Shown here piece by piece: positions 45,801 through 53,427 of a DNA stretch of 64,000 bases. A program made the translations under genes and the position numbers. Under the pieces are notes generated by a model. It was not told the origin of the DNA. It worked only from the letters and a program-made list of their open reading frames with translations, and made no database searches. Each line of letters starts with the position of its first letter. The first letter of the stretch is position 1. The DNA is from Pseudopithomyces maydicus (lineage: Eukaryota > Ascomycota > Dothideomycetes > Pleosporales > Didymosphaeriaceae): assembly GCA_026873275.1 (NCBI GenBank), contig JANTUC010000007.1, forward strand, positions 806,001 to 870,000, written 5' to 3'.

Positions 45801-46538
45801 CGGGCCGTCTTCGTCATCGTCGTCTTCGTCGAACACAACAGCAACACCTTGAGTCTCGTCGTTCTCAGGGCCGTCGCCACCCGCATCGTCTCCTCCCATC
45901 TCTTCGTCATCGTCCTGGGTATCGTAGTCGGTAATTTTTTTGCCAAGGTTGACCAGCTCGTTGAACTCTTTTGGACCCATCGCTGACCCCAGTAGATCAT
46001 CGACCTCTTTCTTCTTGTCGAAGTCTTTCATGTTCTCATCCTTCAGGAACTCGAGGACTGCATCCGCCGCACTTCGAGTGAAATGCGTTGGAACGTCTCC
46101 AAGGTGCTTGCTCACGATGGTTGTGATGAGCTCGAACGTTGCGCGCGTCGCCTGCGTTCGCGGCTTGTATCGAAGGTCCTCGATGTCCAAATTCGACTCA
46201 GCAACGTTTCCTGCGCCAAAGCCGCCCGAGCCATCCCTTTTTCGCTTGCGTTGTTCTCGGTCTAAGACATCGCCGCCTTCAGTCAAGCTTCCTCGCTCAA
46301 CCTCGAAGTTGCCTTTCGGCTTCTTCTTCTGGGCAGGGGCGTTGTCGCGTGCCGTCCGTCCTCCCATATCTTTTATGTTTATGCGACCTGCCAGGGATTC
46401 AGGGTCTCCAGTTGCTTCGTCCCCACGGCGACTGGTGAACCTGCGATCCGCCTGCAGGACAAGATTGGACATGGCCGCATATTTGAATTGCGCCAAATTG
46501 TTCTGCTGTGACGCATCTTTGTTGCCTTTGGATGCCAT
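39864..46538 (-). CDS. brr2: U5 snRNP RNA helicase BRR2 (Ski2-like, two helicase cassettes)
   Basis: This is one uninterrupted exon of 2,224 residues. BRR2 unwinds U4/U6 during spliceosome activation. The N-terminal region is acidic (EDDDDEDGPQTYEVRDDDTD) and includes LEIMEL-type plug/PWI-like sequence upstream of the cassettes. Cassette 1 has intact motifs: APTGSGKT near residue 571, DEIHLLHDD near 679, SATLPN, and LGRAGRPQFD. A first Sec63 unit follows. Cassette 2 keeps the Walker A lysine (GAAAGIGKT near 1421) but has ADDLHMLGG in place of DEIH and SVSLSN in place of SATLPN. It also has FGKAGKVGQ for the motif VI region. A pseudo-helicase second cassette is the known state of the family. 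A second Sec63 unit and an acidic tail (EGMDEDDEEEEDDEE) end the protein. Confidence 0.97.
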   Translation of the reverse strand: MASKGNKDASQQNNLAQFKYAAMSNLVLQADRRFTSRRGDEATGDPESLAGRINIKDMGGRTARDNAPAQKKKPKGNFEVERGSLTEGGDVLDREQRKRKRDGSGGFGAGNVAESNLDIEDLRYKPRTQATRATFELITTIVSKHLGDVPTHFTRSAADAVLEFLKDENMKDFDKKKEVDDLLGSAMGPKEFNELVNLGKKITDYDTQDDDEEMGGDDAGGDGPENDETQGVAVVFDEDDDDEDGPQTYEVRDDDTDDEEDDEEQPLEEMGGEGRIEVDGALAGDEELVIQADAAATDGKADVERIIPAHEIDAYWLQRQIGQVYEDAHTQQEKTQDALNILSGASEDGEEKPLREIENDLMELFDYEHHELVAKLVLNRDRVVWVTRWRRAAEDNDERADVEREMKAAGQQQILQELRARETGSKDDASGPRKMKFDLSDIKVPNASNDIEMEDAERPEGVVGGLQPSSRLVNLDNIVFDQGNHLMTNPSVKLPQGSTRRQFKGYEEIHVPAPKAKHDPNESPLKPTSDLPDWARVGWGNSKNLNRIQTKCFPTAFEDDGNMLICAPTGSGKTNVAMLTILREIGKHRDPQTGEIALDDFKIIFIAPLKALVQEQVGNFGKRLEPYGIRVAELTGDRQLTKQQIAETQVIVTTPEKYDVITRKATDTSYINLVRLICIDEIHLLHDDRGPVVESIVSRTIRRTEQTGDPVRLVGLSATLPNYRDVASFLRVDPDKGLFHFDATFRPCPLKQEFIGVTDKKAIKQLKTMNDVCYTKVLEQVGENRNQMLIFVHSRKETAKTGKYIRDKALEAETIGKILRSDNATREILRTESESVTNADLKDLLPYGFGIHHAGMSREDRTTVEDLFADGSIQVLVCTATLAWGVNLPAHTVIIKGTQVYSPEKGSWVELSPQDVLQMLGRAGRPQFDTYGEGIIITTQAEIQYYLSLLNQQLPIESQFISKLADNLNAEIVLGNVRTRDEGVDWLGYTYLFVRMLRSPGLYRVGPEYEHDTVLEQRRVDLIHAAAHVLEKGNLVKYDRKSGSLQPTELGRIASHYYISHNSMATYNMHIQPGISAIEMFRIFALSEEFKYIPVRQDEKLELAKLLGKVPIPVKESVEEPQAKINVLLQAYISRLKLDGLALMADLVYVTQSAGRILRAIFEICLKKGWSGVAKLALDLCKMAEKRMWPTMTPLRQFPACPREVIGKAERIDVPWTNYFGLDPPSMGELLGMPKAGKVVCNLVNKFPRLELEATPRPVTRSMLRLELTIRPTFEWDDQLHGASEAFWILVEDCDGEQILFHDTFILRKDYAEGEVNEHLVELTVPIDDPMPPNYFVTVLSDRWMGSETKLAISFQKLILPGKFPPHTPVLDLQPLPVSALKKKEYMALYEDVGRFNKVQTQVFNSLYTTDDNVLIGAAAGIGKTFCAEFAILRHWSSDNEGRIVYLAPFQELVDNQHKNWKERLSDLGGGKDIEKLTGETTADLRLLEKGDLILATPSQWDSISRQWQRRKNVQSVALLIADDLHMLGGAGGYVYEVVVSRMQAMAAQLESGMRIVGLSVSLSNARDIGEWIGANKNTIYNFSPGVRAVPLELKIQSFTIPHFPSLMLAMAKPAYKAITQLSPDKPAMVFVPSRKQARATSMDLLAACVADDDEDRFLHTSAEETQGVLAKINEQSLAESLSHGIGYYHEALDKFDKKAVLYLYNIGAIQVLIVSRDSCWEVEASAHLVVVMNTQFFEGREHRYIDYPISELLQMFGKAGKVGQDKSAKGVLMVPAVKRDYYKKFLNEALPVESYLHDYMHDAFVAEISAKTIESTQEAVDWSTYTYFYRRLLSNPSYYNLHDTSHEGLSAHLSELVEQTLKELVDAQLIEHDEEEDAITPLNPCMIAAYYNISFITMQTLMMSLNGKTSLKGVLEIITAATEFEDIQIRRHEEHILGRIYDRVPYKMQDVNFETPHFKAFVLLQAYFSRMQLPIDLSKDQEMVVKKVLNILSASVDVLSSEAHLNALNAMELSQMVVQAMWQKDSPLKQIPHFEANTIKAAQKFDINDVDSFLDAMDPEENPDYKKLIKALDLDGKQLGEAANFTNDYYPNLELEHELVEPDDIVTNSPAYIKVRVTRSNLEDDEQPKMNVHAPFYPASKTESYWLVVGDQREHTLLAIKKVTIGRKVETQLEFTLEKPGEHELTLFLVSDSYLGVDQAPTFSVNAAEGMDEDDEEEEDDEE

Positions 46539-48032
46539 GGTGGATGTTGGTAGATTCTGGTGCTGTTTACTGTATTACGGAATATAAGGAAACCAGAATT
46601 TGGGCACGTTGTCTCTTGTGGTTGAGTAGTCGCGACCCTGTAGGTTCGAGTCGTTGAATTACGAGGGGAAGACGTAATTAAACGCTCCGCTAAAAGGTCG
46701 ACTCGGTCGAAGGAGGTCGTTCGTGCCAATCTCGAGTGCGCGCGCTGTCGCAGTCCTGTTGCTCGCGGTGTGTATCGTGATAGTCGGCGGTAGGCCACCG
46801 ATGTCTTGCGCTTGGAAATGAATGCCGCCGCAATGCGCTACCGTCTCGAGGGTGAAGGCGAGGCTGGTGGCAGGCAAATGTGGAGGGTCGCGCAAGTGGG
46901 AGCGGCGATAGTTTTCCAAATCTGCGGCAAGCTTGTGCACGGACCATCGCGTAATCACGTGTCGCGGCTGCCTCCAGGGCTCAGGGCTTCTAGGCTCTGG
47001 AGCTCTCGTCTTCTGCCTCTCGAAAATCGAATGAACGACTCGACATCGGATTATTGACAAATAATACAGTCATGCATGCATACGCCCATTTCACCGCTTA
47101 TCCAGAATCTTGACATTACGTGCGATTCCTGCCACCTTGAACTGCCAACACCTACATAGACACACGTACATATGTACCTATATACTGGTAACCAATGGCT
47201 ACTTTTATGACTGCTTATCTGGCAGTGATACGGTCATAGATGAAATGCGGGCAAGCTCAATGCAAGTTGAACTTTACCATCTTTAATCGAATTACCTTAA
47301 TCTCAGGGAATCATCGAAGCACTCCTCACAAAGATGAGCTACTCCATGTATCTCAGTCCCAAGTCAAATGTCCCGAAATCGTCGTTAATAATGTAGCTGT
47401 TTCATGCCGCATGCAAGTAAATCGAGTCTTTCTCACTTTCTCCTGCCTTCATTTCGATCTTTCATGAGATCAGCTGTTGCACGTGCATGGAGTCTGGGAA
47501 TATCCCTAACATCTTATTTGAGCATCACTGCTTTAGTATGGGATGATGACCTTGATGAGTTTCTACGGAATGAAAACCATGAAGCATTGCTTAGAAATTT
47601 TGATAATCGAACAAATGAAGAATACGAGACAGACCTTCGAGCAAACATCATGCTCTTGACTACCCAATCGGCGCCTGACCATGAAAGCCCATGGGAGATG
47701 CATGTCTAAAGATAGTAGTCCTTTGTCTATCTATCTTCTAGAAACCCGTCTTTGTTCCATTCTTGTAGTTTCGATTTTTTCAAGCAATCACCACCATGTC
47801 TTTGTTGCATTGTGTCCAGCCCCTAGTGTCACACGTTCTCTAGGTCACAAAACTACAAATATTTCACATCTCCGCGAGTTGGGCGTTCAGTATACTTCTC
47901 TTACCTCGCTCTCGGGCTCCTGACCTCAAAGAGGTCCTTTACTAAAGAAATACATCTCTTGACTCATCTGCATTTTTAAAATCTCGTATCCTAGCATATT
48001 TGTACGCATTATCTTTTTCTCGCAGCGCTGAA
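46539..48032. other. BRR2 upstream region and intergenic DNA
   Basis: This covers the BRR2 promoter and about 1.4 kb before the next gene. A frame at 47404-47709 is listed separately as a weak candidate. Frames at 46659-47060 on both strands have compositional openness only. Confidence 0.45.
47404..47709 (+). CDS. Weak candidate small protein, 101 residues
   Basis: The frame starts with an ATG and encodes a hydrophobic, basic first part (RSAVARAWSLGISLTSYLSI) and then an acidic second part (DDDLDEFLRNENHEALLRNF, then NEEYETDLRANIML). The second part has the look of a real protein, but no family is recognised. There is no splicing and no conserved neighbour. Chance openness remains possible. 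Confidence 0.25.
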   Translation: MPHASKSSLSHFLLPSFRSFMRSAVARAWSLGISLTSYLSITALVWDDDLDEFLRNENHEALLRNFDNRTNEEYETDLRANIMLLTTQSAPDHESPWEMHV

Positions 48033-48945
48033 ATGACCACACCCTATCCATCCGCTGTTCGCGGCCCCGCTTTATCCTTGTTCTTCTGCGGGCCCTATGA
48101 CGGAGATTCTATCGTTTCGAAGAAACCTCCCAGACCTCTGTCTCACAACACAAGGCCTTTCCGCCCCCATGTAAGCTCCAGACGCGATGTCCGCGCCGTA
48201 TACCCTCCAACACACGTCCTTTCCCGAGAGGTTACCAAATCGACAATATCTGAAGCACCAATAAGCAGACAGCACGTAGTAGATCAATATTTTTCGCGCA
48301 CAACCACTAGCGAAAGAGAAGAGATAACAAGAAAGCCATTGTCTAACGGAGTAGGGACGAAGCTGACTTGGCCGATGGTCGCAGAGTTTTTTGCCTACAA
48401 TGGTCACTTTTTTTATATGTATTACTTCATCGGGACCTTTTGGACCAGGTGGCTATTCTACGTCTATTTGCTCCATCAGGTATTCCGAAACAGGATTGCG
48501 TTATTAGAGCTTTCGGAAGCCATTCTAGAAATCCTGGCGCCCTTGTTACCTCCAGCGGTATCGGTTTGCGAGTTCCTTGTGTGGATCGTTGGCTTTTCGA
48601 TCGTACAAATTGTGGCTCAATTGCCGCTGGTTTGCCAACACTTGTTGTCGGTGCTTTGCGATTTCATCCTCCCGATTCTTGTTTATGTTGGATATGCGCG
48701 AGACCTCACTCTCCACATTTCAAATTGGGTCTCGAGACGAGTCAGTTCGAGAACGTTCTGGCTTTACGCCGTGGTTGCGTCGTTGTCTGCAAGTTGGGTC
48801 ATTGAGGCGACCCTGTCATTTTTTACACGGCCCACTGTGCTACACGTCATGCAGCCGTCTTTGAGGAAATCAGGATTTGTAGAGGTAAGTGTCTTTTAAA
48901 GGTGAGTGATCGGTTCGCGTTCTTTATCTTTCGCAGCACTTGTAA
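48033..48945 (+). CDS. Hypothetical membrane protein
   Basis: The ATG at 48033 (MTTPYPSAVRG) opens a frame to 48899 (288 residues). If the good donor at 48885 (GAG|GTAAGT) is joined to the acceptor at 48936 (TTTCGCAG), the end becomes KSGFVEHL and the gene stops at 48945 (286 residues). The first 110 residues are basic and probably cytosolic. The rest has about five hydrophobic segments, including YNGHFFYMYYFIGTFWTRWL, LEILAPLLPPAVSVCEFLVW and LLSVLCDFILPILVYVGYAR. No family is recognised. The membrane-protein character and a proper splice option favour a real gene. Confidence 0.5.
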
Positions 48946-49185
48946 GCCTTCAGCATAGCTCATAATTCTTTCGCCTTCCCACTTGCATAGGCATAGTTTC
49001 TTGAAAACAATATTAGATATATATTTTAATATTCATACAATACCTACTTCATTTCATACTCTCGTCATCATGTGCTTCGACAAATCCGTTCTGAGAATAG
49101 AATTGTCCGTTCTTACTGCCTTGTTTCCCAGTATCCTTTGCTTCTTTTTCTAGGTAATGATCACCCGAGTGTGACTTTGCTCCCC

Positions 49186-49807
49186 TTAATCCTGTACACC
49201 AGTATTCGGGTAGTTACCACCTAACTTCGGGTTATCGACCGGGTTCGCCGGTCCGCCTTGTTGTCCCAATTCCCCACCAATCTCCACATTTTGTTGTCTC
49301 TGTCCCTTGATCTGGTCTCTAGCCGCTTGCTGCTCCGCTTTCTTCCTATCCAAATCACTGGCGAAATCTGGTTCAGCACCTCCACCTCCCGCGCCGAAAT
49401 CGTCATTGTTTCTGACTGCGTCCGCGACCCGTCCCTCGCCTGGCATCGCCATCTGCTGACCGTCAAGCTCCTTGTGCCGCCCTACATCCTCGTGTGAAAG
49501 ACCCTTGGCTTCTTCGCCCGCAGGCGCGCCCTAGAGTAAGTAAGTACCCAACTATGCATTTACGTTTGGTGATCTGGCCCAAAATCTCACTTACATGAAT
49601 GCCTCCACCGGGAGCTTTGGCAGTGCCTTCTGTGCCCTCCGCAACTTGCTGACTAGGAATGCGTTTGTCCACTGGTTTAGAAGCGTCTAGAGAATTGGAA
49701 TTGGCAGCAGCTTGCTCGGCGGGCTCTTTGGTCACAGGGTTGCCAGGTGTGGTGTAAGCTTGATTGAGGGTAGGCTGGGAAGGACCTGAAGGATCAAGAG
49801 CGGACAT
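49186..49807 (-). CDS. Small hydrophilic glycine/glutamine-rich protein, unknown function
   Basis: Exons are complement(join(49186..49530, 49595..49807)) with a 64-base intron (GTAAGT...TCTAG), 185 residues. The sequence is hydrophilic throughout with low aromatic content: MSALDPSGPSQPTLNQAYTT at the start, then EEAKGLSHEDVGRHKELDGQ, KKAEQQAARDQIKGQRQQNV, and a Gly/Asn/Pro-rich C-terminus. There is no signal peptide, membrane helix or catalytic motif. The composition resembles intrinsically disordered, stress-related (LEA/hydrophilin-like) proteins, which is an inference from composition only. Confidence 0.75.
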
Positions 49808-50494
49808 TGTGGACGTTGAATGTATAGCTGAGATGTGGTGTGTATGGCAATCGGTTTTTTGATGTTTTGGGGGACGTGAATCAAGGAATTTTTGGGATTG
49901 TATGGGATTAGTGGGATTGCCATCATCAAGTGGTTTTGTGCATGCAGTGATGTGAAGGCGATGACGTAGGCGGGGCCTGGAGCTATCAATGACGCCCCGC
50001 GTCCATTGCGAAAACTACGAGCCCACAAACGGCAGCCATACCATTACTGTAATAGTTTTATAAATCACAGATGGGGTGGGGGTGGATTGGGAGATTGCTC
50101 CTACTGGGTTTACGTAAGTTAAGAAATATACAATCGGGCGCAACCCTCAGGTAAACATTGCACCTATCTCATACTATCTTGGGCAATGGTATGACCCACT
50201 TGAAATGGCGTGTGTGGTACTCATTTCTTCGTCCTTTGTTGAAATGATCCGGTACATGCTGACATCCATTCATGAAAGTTCCATTTCTTGACGAGACTTG
50301 AAAACAATGCCATTGCCCACAACCTTGGTAAGGGTGTTGTCGGGATGATCAATCATTTGAGAGTCTGATGTGTCAAAGTTCCGATATGCAGTCTAGCCAG
50401 TAACTCAAGGTACGCCTCCCTATCCCATGGTGATATCAAAATGGATTCCGTGTAACGCCTTCGCTATGCCGAAACAAAATATGATGTTGGGCCT
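49808..50494. other. Intergenic, no supported gene
   Basis: Spacer of 687 bases upstream of the small hydrophilic protein gene and downstream of the TAF3-like gene, both on the minus strand. No gene is recognised. Confidence 0.5.
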
Positions 50495-51297
50495 CTACGA
50501 CTCCATAGGCGTAAGCGGAGAATCTTCGCCCGATTCCACTACGCTATCCACGTCCATAGCGACGGGAGCTGCGATCGCTGATCTGGCTGCTCGCTCCCGG
50601 ACTTTGCGACACCAGTCCTCGATCGACTCCTCTGCACCACCCTCAATCTTGATGGTCCGAAGCTCGGCCGGTTTGCCTATAACGGTGCCCTGGTATCGCG
50701 AATCGACGCCGGTTTTGCTGTGCTTTTTCATGAGTGCTAAATAGTAACGTTAGCTGTGCCAGTCGTTTAGCCATGTTGGTACAACATACAGGTCAGATAA
50801 TCCTCCATCTCGTGTTTGTCCCGTTCCTCCTGTTCATTGAGGGTCGCTCCTGGCTCGGCCTTCTTCTTCAGCGTCCCTGCTATCCTCATAATCTCCTCAT
50901 TTTGCTTTCCAGTGGCCCAATCGATGAACGCTGTGACATCCGCCGTGTCCTCTCTGTCCCGTCGCCTCTCCTCTTCTGCACGCGCACCCGCATCCTTGTA
51001 TTCCTCCAGCGGTTTGCGGAGAATCTCTTTCCAAAGCTCTTCGGCGGCGGTGAGGGTAGGAACCAGCAAGCCGCAATCTTGCATGGCCATGCGCACATCG
51101 GTAACATCGGGTTCGAGATCATTGTGGTTGGAAAAGGCATTGTACGCGGTGCGAGAGGCGAGCAGGGTAAGATAGCGTGCGGTGAGGTCGACGACTGTAT
51201 CGACAACCGAGGGCTTTGCGCCGTTGAAGCCGGCGGCGCGTAGGATGTCAAGGACAGCGGGCCGCAGGAGGGCCATGTAGACGTCGTGGGTCGACAT
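50495..51297 (-). CDS. taf3: Histone-fold (Bromo_TP) protein, probable TFIID subunit TAF3
   Basis: Exons are complement(join(50495..50736, 50790..51297)) with a 53-base intron, 249 residues. The N-terminus, VYMALLRPAVLDILRAAGFN to RMAMQDCGLLVP, is a bromodomain-associated histone fold. This fold is found in TAF3 and TAF8, which pair with TAF10. After it comes TAFIDWATGKQNEEIMRIAG, a segment typical of fungal TAF3-like proteins, then a charged helix, the linker SLMKKHSKTGVDSRYQGTVI and an acidic C-terminus. No PHD finger is present, and fungal TAF3 proteins generally lack one. TAF8 or another Bromo_TP protein are the alternatives. The gene is divergent from TAF7 with 364 bases between start codons. 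Confidence 0.75.
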
Positions 51298-51661
51298 GGT
51301 GGCGAGAAGGCAGGATGCAAAATTGTCGTGACAAGCCTCTTCGTGGTCGCAAACTATCGTGGAGACAGGCGGCGCATGTTGGGGCCTTGGGGCCTTGGGT
51401 GTTGCGGTGTTGTGGAAGACTAGAGCCGGTCACGACCAACAGGAGCTTTGCGCGTCTCTCTCACTTTCGGTGGCGGGCGCCAAGGAACGTCACTCACTCA
51501 CTGCGCATTCACCTCACCAAACGCGCTGCAGCATTCCGCCCTTTCCACTATAAAAGCACCCTTCTCACCACACAAAATCACCCTCCAAACCACTCGAAAA
51601 TACAGTACCACCGACCCGCTGACCCATCCCCGCCCCCGAACGAGTCGACGACCCGCCCGCT
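51298..51661. promoter_or_regulatory. Shared promoter between TAF3-like gene and TAF7
   Basis: The 364 bases between the two divergent ATGs must hold both promoters and leaders. A candidate TATA-like element (CTATAAAAGC, 51548-51557) lies about 110 bases before the TAF7 ATG. The leader after it is rich in A and C (CACCACACAAAATCACCCTC), as in many fungal 5' UTRs. Confidence 0.55.
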
Positions 51662-53335
51662 ATGAAGTTGAAGCTCAAGACACCACAAGCCGCCCCAGAC
51701 GCGCCGGACGCCTCTGCGAGCGCGGCTTCGACACCTGCGCCAGCACCCAGCACCGGGCCTAAGCTCGCCTTGAAGATCAGACCTGTATCTACCCCGGCTG
51801 GAGGCCCTGCTGAAGGCCCCGCCGATGACGCGCCCAAGCAGAAGCGCAAGTACACAAAGAAGCCCAAGGTGGACGAGAATGGCCAGCCGCTTGCCACGCC
51901 AAAGCTAGGCTCAAAACCCAAGAAGCGAGCACCCGAGGAAACAGAGGAACGCGACCCGACGAAGCGCAAAGTCAAGCCTACCATGAAGAGTCTGTCCTAT
52001 GTCCAAGAGAGCGACGAAGACGACGACGATGTACCTCTAGCCTCGATCGCGCCCGTTCAGCCACACCAACCCCCACGCCAGAATTCCATGAAGATAGTCA
52101 TCAAGAATCCCAACGACCCAAAGGCGCCACGAGCAGCACCGGCTATCCTCAAAGTGGTAGGCAGGGGGAGACCGCCTGTGAGACCGCCAGGCGTGGGTTA
52201 TGATAGCGAGGCCGAAGAGGCAGAGAAAGACCCGGCTATTGAAAGCCAATTTGTACTGCGCATGGCACCCGGCCCTGACAACGACCTGCTACGCAAAGCT
52301 ATCGAAGAGAAGACAATTGGCAAAAGTGCAGGCAACGGAGGACCCGGCGTCCAGTTCCGCTTCTTCGACCGCGAAGGTCGCAAGGCCATGATCACAATCC
52401 AGGGACGTTTATACGCTGCCACTATGGTTGAACTCCCGTGTGTCATAGAGTCCTTGAAGAGCTGGAACAAGAAGGATTGGGTAAAATCGGCCGACGTGTG
52501 CCAGATGCTTTTGGTTCTCGGCCGCGTGAACAGCGAGGAAGAGGCCAAGAAATTCACTCGTCCGCGCGACATCGAGCCAGAGTCACATAGATATCCCCAT
52601 GGTCTCACCCCGCCTATGCGATGGGCACGCAAGCGTCGTTTTCGACCGCGCAAATCCTATCTGGACGTAGAGCGCATCGAAAATTCTACAGAAGATCTAC
52701 TTCGCCTCGACGAAAACGCAGAAGAGGTAGACTTCAAACTGATTGACAGCGACGTGGAATCGTCCGACGGAGAGACCGACGACGATGCTATGGGTGAAGA
52801 CGAGGAGATGCCTGACGCCGAGACACCAGCGGCGGACATGGTCGATGACGAAGAACTCATGGCCATGTTCCAGAGCGAGCTTGGAAACGACCAAGTTGAG
52901 GTGCAGACGAGCGGTGACATGGACGTGGACGATCTTTTCGGTGCCGGCGCTGAAATTGAAGTTGAGACCCCCGCAGGAGGCGGTGCCCACGAAGTTGCCA
53001 TGCATGCTCTTGCGCAGCACGGAAGTCTGGTCATGGAGCCAGGCAGTGCAGCGTCTACGCCGGCAGCTGCCACATCACCGGATGACGACGATGATGACGA
53101 CGATGGAGACGACGACGACGAGGAAGATGACCCGGAAGCACTTGAGAGACAGCGAGAGGTGGAGCAGATCCAAGAAGAAATTCGTGAGCTCACTGACGCC
53201 ATTGAAGATAACAAAGCAAAAATGGCCGCTGCCACCAACAAGCTCTTTGCAGCAAGATTACAGTCAATAATTGACCAACTCATCGTAAACAGGAACGTCA
53301 AGATGTCGAGGATCGGGATGACTGAGGATGATTGA
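51662..53335 (+). CDS. taf7: Transcription initiation factor TFIID subunit 7 (TAF7)
   Basis: Single exon, 557 residues. The first 190 residues are basic and disordered (MKLKLKTPQAAPDAPDASAS, KKRAPEETEERDPTKRKVKP). The TAFII55 conserved region spans about residues 193-331: ESQFVLRMAPG, VQFRFFDREGRKAMITIQGR, LPCVIESLKSWNKKDWVKSA, ADVCQMLLVLGRV and YPHGLTPPMRWARKRRFRPR. An acidic central part follows, with an Asp run (about 53083-53130), and then a C-terminal coiled coil (LERQREVEQIQEEIRELTDA). TAF7 binds TAF1 and restrains its activity within TFIID. The gene is intronless, unlike its divergent neighbour. A 14-base tandem repeat starts right behind the stop codon. Confidence 0.95.
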   Translation: MKLKLKTPQAAPDAPDASASAASTPAPAPSTGPKLALKIRPVSTPAGGPAEGPADDAPKQKRKYTKKPKVDENGQPLATPKLGSKPKKRAPEETEERDPTKRKVKPTMKSLSYVQESDEDDDDVPLASIAPVQPHQPPRQNSMKIVIKNPNDPKAPRAAPAILKVVGRGRPPVRPPGVGYDSEAEEAEKDPAIESQFVLRMAPGPDNDLLRKAIEEKTIGKSAGNGGPGVQFRFFDREGRKAMITIQGRLYAATMVELPCVIESLKSWNKKDWVKSADVCQMLLVLGRVNSEEEAKKFTRPRDIEPESHRYPHGLTPPMRWARKRRFRPRKSYLDVERIENSTEDLLRLDENAEEVDFKLIDSDVESSDGETDDDAMGEDEEMPDAETPAADMVDDEELMAMFQSELGNDQVEVQTSGDMDVDDLFGAGAEIEVETPAGGGAHEVAMHALAQHGSLVMEPGSAASTPAAATSPDDDDDDDDGDDDDEEDDPEALERQREVEQIQEEIRELTDAIEDNKAKMAAATNKLFAARLQSIIDQLIVNRNVKMSRIGMTEDD

Positions 53336-53344
53336 CGAGCAGGC

Positions 53345-53427
53345 ATTAGACGGTGACTTATTGACGGCGACGTATTGACGGCGACGTGTTGACGGTGACG
53401 TATTGACGGAGACTTATTGACGGCGTC
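53345..53427. repeat. 14-base tandem repeat, about six copies, behind TAF7
   Basis: The unit is close to TATTGACGGCGACG and is repeated about six times from 53345 to 53427 with one to three changes per copy. It begins about 10 bases after the TAF7 stop codon and so is probably in the 3' UTR. Confidence 0.85.

Noticed and set aside
45291..45986. Plus-strand frame of 231 codons with hydrophobic runs
   Set aside because: It is the mirror of the acidic N-terminal coding sequence of BRR2 on the minus strand.
46630..46660. tRNA-like GGTTCGAGTCG segment
   Set aside because: It resembles a T-arm, but no acceptor stem, D-arm or anticodon arm can be folded around it.
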